DNA of 24,405 nt from a virus, in IMG/VR virus record IMGVR_UViG_3300008107_000599, positions 1-24,405 of that record; one strand, written 5' to 3'. Below, piece by piece: positions 19,122 through 24,405 of this stretch. The position numbers and the translations under genes are program-made. The first letter of the stretch is position 1. Each line of letters begins with the position of its first letter. Below the pieces are notes generated by a model. The model did no database searches and was not told the DNA's origin. It worked only from the letters and a program-made list of their open reading frames with translations.

Positions 19122-19526
19122 TTAATAATCTCCGTGTACTGATGATATTTGCCATCCGGCAGATACAGATGTAGCTAATACAACTCTCACTACAAAGTTA
19201 GCTGGAATAGCCAAGTTAAGTGGGACTGTAACATGTGGAGTTCCTACAGTAGCAGAGGCAGTAGTAGCAGGCAAAGAGTATTGCATTACTAAGGCGTTGT
19301 TTGACGCAGTACCTACAGCCGATCCATTATTTATAAATACCCTTAGTACTGTTGCAACGTTTGTACCAGCAGCCTCTAATTCTAATGATCTTAGGAAAGA
19401 TCCAGATGATCCAGCAGTAAATACTACAGTAGTACCAGACGTACCATCATAAGTGTTAGTACCTGTAGTCAAGTTTCCTGACCAAGCGATTTTAGGTGTT
19501 GCAGTAAAGTTTGGTGAAGTTGCCAT
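19122..19526 (-). CDS. Minor structural protein, beta-rich (134 aa)
   Basis: Low-charge, Thr/Ser/Ala/Val-rich protein with alternating strands (GTTVVFTAGSSGSFLRSLEL, VATVLRVFINNGS, FVVRVVLATSV). This is typical of small jelly-roll-like tail or capsid decoration proteins found in tail modules of environmental phages. It lies between two fibre genes and ends one base before the adhesin start. Exact role unknown. Confidence 0.6.
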   Translation of the reverse strand: MATSPNFTATPKIAWSGNLTTGTNTYDGTSGTTVVFTAGSSGSFLRSLELEAAGTNVATVLRVFINNGSAVGTASNNALVMQYSLPATTASATVGTPHVTVPLNLAIPANFVVRVVLATSVSAGWQISSVHGDY

Positions 19527-19556
19527 TTAATCCTCAATATATTGTTAAGCCAAATG

Positions 19557-20717
19557 TTAGTAGAGAGAGAATTGCGCACTTCCTCCCGAAGAATCCTTAT
19601 TAAAGTTAGCGTTTAGGTCCCCAGATCCATTAGCATCAAATAATAAATCCCCATTAGTTTGTAAGACATTAGAACCGCTTGTTGCAGATCCTACTCCTAT
19701 TTCAGAAACTTGAATTGATGCGGCTGAATCTATAGTCATTACGGTACCTGTACCAGATACGACTATGTCCCCATAATCACCATCTGATAGCCCACCTCCA
19801 CCACCTCCGGTAGCATTTATAGTAGTGCCTGTTATGGATAAATTAGTACCTAACGTTAACCACGCTACAGATCCAGCTGAATCATCCCAAAACATTAGCC
19901 TGTCCGCGTTAGGATCAGTTAGAGAAGCACCAGTACCACCTTTACCTATGGATATGTTTGTAGCATTCCAAGTTCCAGTAGCTACTGTACCAAGCGTAGT
20001 GATGTTTGTTGAACCTGACCATGTAGATAGCGCAGTGTTCTCTACGTTATTTATAGATAACATAGTACGTGCTGTTGAAGCACTTAATACCTCTGGAGAA
20101 CCAGTTCCTGCAGTATTTCTACCAAGAAAAGATGCAGTAGCCATATTAGCCATCTTAGATAGGGATACAGCACCAGCAGCAATAGTTGTTGCAAAAGAGC
20201 CCGTACCAGACCCTGTAACGTCTGACGTTAAAGTTATTGTTTGGTCACCGGTGTTAGTTCCGCTAGATGTTCCAGAGAAGGTTCCAGACTGTGTCGCTAA
20301 TGTTCCTAACTCAAGTGTTGCTCTAGCAGCAGCTGCATCGGCATCATCTATTAGAGTTGCACCAAACGCAGATATTTGTGAATCGTCAACTTTAGCATCT
20401 AAGGAAGTCTGTAAATCTGTTATTCTAGATATTGGTAAAGAATCCACAGTCCATACAGATCCTGATCCAGATACTATGATATCCCCTTTATCACCATCAG
20501 TTACTCCAGCCCCACCGCCTGAAGCGTCTATCAAGGCCTGCACAGCCGTATTAAAATCAGATATAGATGTAGACGTTACGTATTTCCAGGTTCTATCACT
20601 GCATAGAAATTTATCGTCATCAAATCCAGAAGCTGGTACAAGACCGCCCACAGTAGAACTAAATGTAGTAGTTCCAACCGGTATTAATCTTACAATACGC
20701 CTGTCTATATAGGTCAT
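19557..20717 (-). CDS. Tail fibre protein with repeated DGDxGDI modules
   Basis: 386 residues of fibre-type sequence. The module DGDKGDIIVSGSGSVWTVDS (74-93) recurs as DGDYGDIVVSGTGTVMTIDS (312-331), each after a Gly run. SSGTNTGDQTITLTSDVTGSG (151-171) is a motif widespread in phage fibres, and the stretch before GGTGA (260-264) is a common trimeric-fibre repeat. The C-terminus (FNKDSSGGSAQFSLY) is short. Probably trimeric and external. Which part binds the receptor cannot be said. Confidence 0.8.
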   Translation of the reverse strand: MTYIDRRIVRLIPVGTTTFSSTVGGLVPASGFDDDKFLCSDRTWKYVTSTSISDFNTAVQALIDASGGGAGVTDGDKGDIIVSGSGSVWTVDSLPISRITDLQTSLDAKVDDSQISAFGATLIDDADAAAARATLELGTLATQSGTFSGTSSGTNTGDQTITLTSDVTGSGTGSFATTIAAGAVSLSKMANMATASFLGRNTAGTGSPEVLSASTARTMLSINNVENTALSTWSGSTNITTLGTVATGTWNATNISIGKGGTGASLTDPNADRLMFWDDSAGSVAWLTLGTNLSITGTTINATGGGGGGLSDGDYGDIVVSGTGTVMTIDSAASIQVSEIGVGSATSGSNVLQTNGDLLFDANGSGDLNANFNKDSSGGSAQFSLY

Positions 20718-20953
20718 TAAAACATTCTCCTAAACGCGTCTACTACCATACCAGATACACTAGCAGCAGCTACAGATATTGCTACCATTATACCCTTCAT
20801 ATAGCTTTGGAAATTTTCTACTTTAGCTACTCTATTTTCAAGATTCTCTAGATCATCTATCTTTTCTTTTAGTATTTCACTAAGAAAGGTTACACGCTCA
20901 AGCTTTTCAATTACACTGTCTAGTTTGTCATCTAATTCTTTTATAGGATGCAT
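20717..20953 (-). CDS. Coiled-coil plus one-TM protein (XhlA/holin-like)
   Basis: 78 residues. The first ~50 form a coiled coil (ELDDKLDSVIEKLERVTFLS, then LKEKIDDLENLENRVAKVEN), followed by one hydrophobic segment (MKGIMVAISVAAASVSGMVV, 52-71) and a short basic end. This is the layout of XhlA-type haemolysin/holin-accessory proteins. It overlaps the upstream gene by 13 bases and abuts the fibre gene. It may assist lysis with the holin at 17702-18142, or anchor tail components to the membrane. Confidence 0.6.
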   Translation of the reverse strand: MHPIKELDDKLDSVIEKLERVTFLSEILKEKIDDLENLENRVAKVENFQSYMKGIMVAISVAAASVSGMVVDAFRRMF

Positions 20954-22056
20954 AGCAGCTCCCCTTTATTTACAGTTAATATTAAGGCATTGAGGCCCTG
21001 ACCGTACTCAGCTAAAACACTGCACAACCCGTTTGCAGAGGATCCAGTTGAGTGAGCAGATCCGGATGCAGAGAATTCATAGTATCTGTTTGCCACTAGT
21101 TGGTACTTTATATTGATATTTATGTTACCATAGTGATCGGTAACGTCTATGATATTCTTACCGCTTACAGCGTTGGTGATATCTGAGAATGATGCCGCCT
21201 GACATTCTTGCCATGTGCTACCAGATCTAACTACTATGTGCCCAGCTATACCTACTGCCCCTGAGTATATGTTATTGTGTATAACATCCATTCTAAAGGT
21301 TAATGTTGCTACAGAATCTACATCTGAAATTGTAGCTATTCTAAATCCTGGGATCTCACTAGCATACCAGTTTAGAGGTACATTAGTATTCAATGAACGC
21401 TGTAATGAGTATTGATTAGAGTTTATAATTGATGGAGCTGAAGGCAGTACTACACTATATATTTTTACAGATGAGGCAACTGCCCAAACACCTGTTGATA
21501 TTACTACCCATACATGATCGTAATTAGTAACTCTATTATTAGACATAATGGTTCTAGATACCTGAGAGTTTACATCAGTAAAAGATAGTGTACCTAGTTT
21601 GGTACCATTTGTAGGAGAGGTTGGAGATGATCCTACCTTACCGTATAGATCTATCGTAATAGATGAGGTTAATCCACTAGCATCAAATCCATTTGACGCA
21701 GGTACAAGCTCAACTTTATCTATAGCTGTGGGTACAGATAATGTTATTCCGGCCCATCCCTGAGCAGTAGTTGAGTATCCTGTGTTTGAAGTGTCTAAGT
21801 CTAGGACAGCGTTTAGACCGCCATGAAATATTAAATCAAGTTGGTCTTCAATTGATGGATAAGCTGCTTTTCTTAATTCTTTATACCTTGTGCTATTTTT
21901 ATATTCTAAAAATGCAATATAGGCATTCAATAATTCTTCATATGATGGTTTAGGTATGCTAACACTGTGCCAAATAAGTGATTCATAATCTTCACCTACC
22001 GTGTACTCTGCTTTCAAATCTTTGTTATAAAAGTATAATGCATCTTGTATATTCAT
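20941..22056 (-). CDS. Tail-associated protein, probable fibre or baseplate component
   Basis: 371 residues. The N-terminal 80 residues (YEELLNAYIAFLEYKNSTRY, then AYPSIEDQLDLIFHGGL) carry the 'YPsieeQLDliyhgG' motif common in phage tail assembly/fibre-associated proteins. The rest is beta-rich, with a lectin- or jelly-roll-like feel (SITIDLYGKVGSS, DHVWVVISTGVWAVA). The C-terminus overlaps the coiled-coil gene. It is likely a virion protein; the precise position in the tail is unknown. Confidence 0.65.
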   Translation of the reverse strand: MNIQDALYFYNKDLKAEYTVGEDYESLIWHSVSIPKPSYEELLNAYIAFLEYKNSTRYKELRKAAYPSIEDQLDLIFHGGLNAVLDLDTSNTGYSTTAQGWAGITLSVPTAIDKVELVPASNGFDASGLTSSITIDLYGKVGSSPTSPTNGTKLGTLSFTDVNSQVSRTIMSNNRVTNYDHVWVVISTGVWAVASSVKIYSVVLPSAPSIINSNQYSLQRSLNTNVPLNWYASEIPGFRIATISDVDSVATLTFRMDVIHNNIYSGAVGIAGHIVVRSGSTWQECQAASFSDITNAVSGKNIIDVTDHYGNININIKYQLVANRYYEFSASGSAHSTGSSANGLCSVLAEYGQGLNALILTVNKGELLCIL

Positions 22057-22058
22057 AA

Positions 22059-23474
22059 CTAACCTTTTATTTCCATTACTGTTATAGAGCTTGATCCACG
22101 TGCAAAGTTTGATGCGTCTGTATCTGTCCTAGATCTGTTTAAATAGTTTGTACCAGCGGTATTACATATCCATTGTACTTTATAAGTTGTGGATGAGGTT
22201 GTTGCGGGCGAATCTAAGAACAGCATCGTTAGATTTTGCATCGTAATAGAGTCATTCACATAGGATTGTCTACCTACGGCAAACCTAGAGCCTACTGCCA
22301 CACCAGAACCTACTGCACTTCCACCACGATCTATTCTTATACTAGCATTGTTTGCTGAGTCAGTTGAAATTGATAAGTCAATAAGTACTAGTATTTTATT
22401 AGAGGAACTAGATGGGGTTATGCTAACAGTTAAACCAGATATATCTGCAAACGTAGTAGATGTAGAGGTTGTTGTTGCAGTAACTTGTGTAGATACTACT
22501 TGTAGTACGGCTCCTGCAGCTTGGTTTATTGTAATAGTGCTACCAGCACCGCCATCAGTAATTGATATACCTGATCCAGCTGTAAGTACTCGTTCGTTTG
22601 GTAAGACTCCATCTGTACCTAATGTTACATAGGAAGGAGATGTTAATGCTATGGTACCATCACTATCTGGTACAGTTAACGTACGTGTTGTAGCTGTGGT
22701 TATCCCAGAAGCTTCGAATTTAAATCTCTTAGTAGTATCGGTTTGATCTTTTATTGTTAGATCATTGTCATGCATACTAATTGTTGGGTTAGAGAACGTA
22801 CCGTTTGTTACTGTTTTACCAGTAAAGGTTAGTGCTGATGGTAGTGATATTGTAGGGTTTCCGCTAACGCCGTCACCATTAGTAACAGTTATTTCGTTAG
22901 ATGTTCCAGTTATTGTGCGTGAAGTTAAGGCGGTAGTTCCTGTGTAGGCTAGCATTCCATTTCCCGAGAACACAATTGCATCTATTGAGGCCAATGAAAC
23001 TGATTCTAAGTTAGTAGCTGCGTTATTCCATTTTATGAACTCGTCAGATGCTGGAGTAGGAAATACTAATCCTGATATACCTGAGGTACTAGGTAAGACT
23101 AACGACCTTCCTATTGATTCTTCTAACTCCTGGGTTATTAAAGTTAGTTTATCTAATGCACCCTCGTGAGATTCTGCTGGGAATGAGTCATTCTCAATAT
23201 AGTCCACTGATTGTGTACGAGCTGTCCTACGCTGTATTGTTAATGTTTCACCGCTTCCTGGTGCCACTGACATTATAACTGTTCCAACAGATCCAGATCC
23301 GCCGGTTACTGTGTAGTCTGAGTTTAATATTTGTGTTGTGTCAACATCACTTGTATCAGTAAGGATTACTACTAAATCAGTAGCTGCTGTAAATACGAAA
23401 GTGGTAGCAAAGGAGGTTGTTACTCCGTTACCGTTATACTGTTTTAAAGGTGTGACTACTGAAGATACTGTCAT
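22059..23474 (-). CDS. Tail fibre with T7-gp17-like N-terminal domain
   Basis: 471 residues. Residues about 8-120 have the podovirus fibre-attachment pattern: YNGNGVTTSFATTFVF, then LNSDYTVTGGSGSVGTV, GETLTIQRRTARTQSVDYIE, FPAESHEGALDKLTLITQEL and ESIGRSLVLP. That domain joins the fibre to the tail tube in T7-like phages. The middle is repetitive beta (SNEITVTNGDGVSGNPTISL). The C-terminal ~150 residues (SFxxISGLTVSITPSSSSNK pattern; ending SSITVMEIKG) resemble a globular fibre head found in many environmental phages. The ATG overlaps the upstream stop (ATGA). Confidence 0.85.
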   Translation of the reverse strand: MTVSSVVTPLKQYNGNGVTTSFATTFVFTAATDLVVILTDTSDVDTTQILNSDYTVTGGSGSVGTVIMSVAPGSGETLTIQRRTARTQSVDYIENDSFPAESHEGALDKLTLITQELEESIGRSLVLPSTSGISGLVFPTPASDEFIKWNNAATNLESVSLASIDAIVFSGNGMLAYTGTTALTSRTITGTSNEITVTNGDGVSGNPTISLPSALTFTGKTVTNGTFSNPTISMHDNDLTIKDQTDTTKRFKFEASGITTATTRTLTVPDSDGTIALTSPSYVTLGTDGVLPNERVLTAGSGISITDGGAGSTITINQAAGAVLQVVSTQVTATTTSTSTTFADISGLTVSITPSSSSNKILVLIDLSISTDSANNASIRIDRGGSAVGSGVAVGSRFAVGRQSYVNDSITMQNLTMLFLDSPATTSSTTYKVQWICNTAGTNYLNRSRTDTDASNFARGSSSITVMEIKG

Positions 23475-23872
23475 TGTGGTTTACCTTGGTTATTATTTGG
23501 TTGTCTTCCTATTTGGTTTATTAACCAGCCCCAGTATATTAAGTTTTGACCCGGTAATAACTGAAGACTTTTCCTATACTCTGAATCTGAATATCCATTA
23601 GTATTAGAATCATATATATTATTTACGATATCTAACGAATATCTAGCTGATGGTCCAAGTAACATTCCCGCCATTCCTTTAACATAATCCGACCCATTGT
23701 GATAATAGGAAGGCTTATCTGCAAGTACTTGATCGGGGTGTAATCCGGCCATACCAGCTGCATCAAATCCAAACCCTAGTATAGCAAATGTGGAGTTCTT
23801 TGTCAAGGCACTGGCTAATAAAGCCTCTGGTGTATAGTTAACTTCCCTACCGCCACTCCAATCTTGTAGCAT
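23471..23872 (-). CDS. Structural-module protein of unknown function (133 aa)
   Basis: ATG at 23872 with AGGT upstream, two bases after the stop of the preceding gene. Gly/Ala/Leu-rich N-terminal half (LASALTKNSTFAILGFGFDA) with features of a membrane-interacting region, then Tyr-rich polar segments and an Asn/Gln-rich end. It may be a separate small virion protein or the detached C-terminus of the internal virion protein before it. The frame is closed upstream by a TGA, so it is not simply a missed extension. Confidence 0.5.
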   Translation of the reverse strand: MLQDWSGGREVNYTPEALLASALTKNSTFAILGFGFDAAGMAGLHPDQVLADKPSYYHNGSDYVKGMAGMLLGPSARYSLDIVNNIYDSNTNGYSDSEYRKSLQLLPGQNLIYWGWLINQIGRQPNNNQGKPQ

Positions 23873-23874
23873 GG

Positions 23875-24405
23875 CTACCTGGTGTCAAAGCTATTTATAA
23901 TTTTTTTAGCAAGCTTGCTGTCTATACCAAGTTTTGATAATTCCAAATATTCCGAAGATCCTTTAACTAACTTACCATCGATCAAATCCCTTGAGTACTT
24001 AAGAACCTTTCTACTTACGTCCTCAGCTATTGCAGTACGCGTTATATTGTTTAGTGGATCCATTAGGTTTAATCTAGAGAATACACTAGATGCAAATTTA
24101 GTACCCTGCTCTATTTTAGTAGGTACGTTTAGATCAATTACTTCTGAGAATAAAGATGATCTAGCGACACCGGTAATCCTATCAGAGACTACACCGAATA
24201 ATCTACCTACATCCCTATCTGGGATGGCTTTAAATACATCGGCTACTTTAGTAGATGTTTGTAGTATATCATCACCAAGTCCTACAGAAGTTAGTTTAGA
24301 TGTAGCTACACGTACTAAGTCAGGTACCATTGAGAATATAACTTTACCCATAGTCCTCATATATACTAGGGCTTTTAAGACTGCGGTTGTGTCTCTAGTA
24401 AACTC
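23875..24405 (-). CDS. Internal virion protein-like, C-terminal end (5' end outside window)
   Basis: The frame is open from the right edge (reading EFTRDTTAVLKALVYMRTMG) to a stop at 23875, so the ATG at 24360 need not be the start; 176 residues are visible. Helical with basic and hydrophobic alternation (VIFSMVPDLVRVATSKL, then LVKGSSEYLELSKLG). Position directly before tail-fibre genes fits the large internal virion/ejection proteins of podoviruses. The family could not be confirmed from this fragment. Confidence 0.45.
   Translation of the reverse strand, partial: EFTRDTTAVLKALVYMRTMGKVIFSMVPDLVRVATSKLTSVGLGDDILQTSTKVADVFKAIPDRDVGRLFGVVSDRITGVARSSLFSEVIDLNVPTKIEQGTKFASSVFSRLNLMDPLNNITRTAIAEDVSRKVLKYSRDLIDGKLVKGSSEYLELSKLGIDSKLAKKIINSFDTR

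Noticed and set aside
19825-20712. 295-aa plus-strand open frame
   Set aside because: Antisense to a clear tail-fibre gene; composition follows from the low-complexity fibre codons and there is no ribosome site or family match.
23471-24360. Frameshift splitting one internal virion protein into two
   Set aside because: The downstream frame is closed by a TGA shortly before its ATG, the ATG has AGGT upstream, and no continuing homology is evident; two separate genes are simpler, although a split remains possible.
1-24405. CRISPR arrays, insertion sequences, integrase/attachment sites
   Set aside because: No regularly spaced repeats, transposase, or site-specific recombinase motifs were found on either strand.

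Overview
The window is part of a tailed-phage genome, most probably a podovirus-like lytic phage of a Gram-negative (proteobacterial) host. It carries a large terminase, a T7-like family A DNA polymerase, a TOPRIM primase/DnaB-like helicase, T7-type tail-fibre N-termini, a T4-like lysozyme and a 3-TM holin. The DNA is AT-rich. Genes are tightly packed with many start/stop overlaps, and most have good Shine-Dalgarno sequences. Several early promoters match the bacterial sigma-70 consensus (TTGACA/TTGACT, 17-18 bp, TATAAT-like). No integrase, repressor gene of recognisable type, phage RNA polymerase, tRNA or CRISPR array is visible. The host cannot be named from this sequence.

Layout. (1) 1-818, minus: start of the terminase large subunit, running off the left edge. 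(2) 819-1170: regulatory region with divergent promoters and the first copy of a ~150-nt structured leader, followed by a 44-aa ORF. (3) 5801 to 1482, minus: an operon of a small HTH protein, GH24 lysozyme, ClpX-like unfoldase, a possible SSB, several small unknown or HTH/antitoxin-like proteins, and a dUTPase without motif V. It is driven by a promoter at 6072-6101 with the second, inverted copy of the structured leader. (4) 6257-8894, plus: tiny membrane proteins, an HNH-terminase-small-subunit-like fusion and a complete ClpP, closed by an intrinsic terminator that lies inside a convergent nuclease gene (8886-9260, minus). (5) 9322-17705, plus: recombination and replication genes (YqaJ exonuclease, membrane-anchored ClpP-fold protease, ERF annealing protein, DNA polymerase, AdoMetDC-like proenzyme, primase/helicase, DnaQ-like exonuclease, degenerate dUTPase-like protein, DUF5664 nucleotide hydrolase-like protein). 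(6) 24405 to 17702, minus: end of the late operon with internal virion protein(s), several tail-fibre or adhesin proteins, a coiled-coil membrane protein and the holin, meeting the early operon tail-to-tail with overlapping stop codons.

The terminase at the left edge and the tail/holin genes at the right edge point the same way. In a circular or permuted genome they would be the two ends of one leftward late operon. YqaJ and ERF make a two-component recombination system next to the polymerase and helicase.

The two most notable things are: (a) a phage-encoded ClpXP pair, with an intact ClpP catalytic triad and a ClpX-like ATPase that keeps the ClpP-docking IGF tripeptide but lacks the zinc-binding domain, accompanied by a second, membrane-anchored ClpP-fold protein; and (b) a duplicated, promoter-proximal, structured RNA leader in inverted orientation at 998-1150 and 5905-6060, reminiscent in position of cis-acting antitermination (put-type) RNAs.
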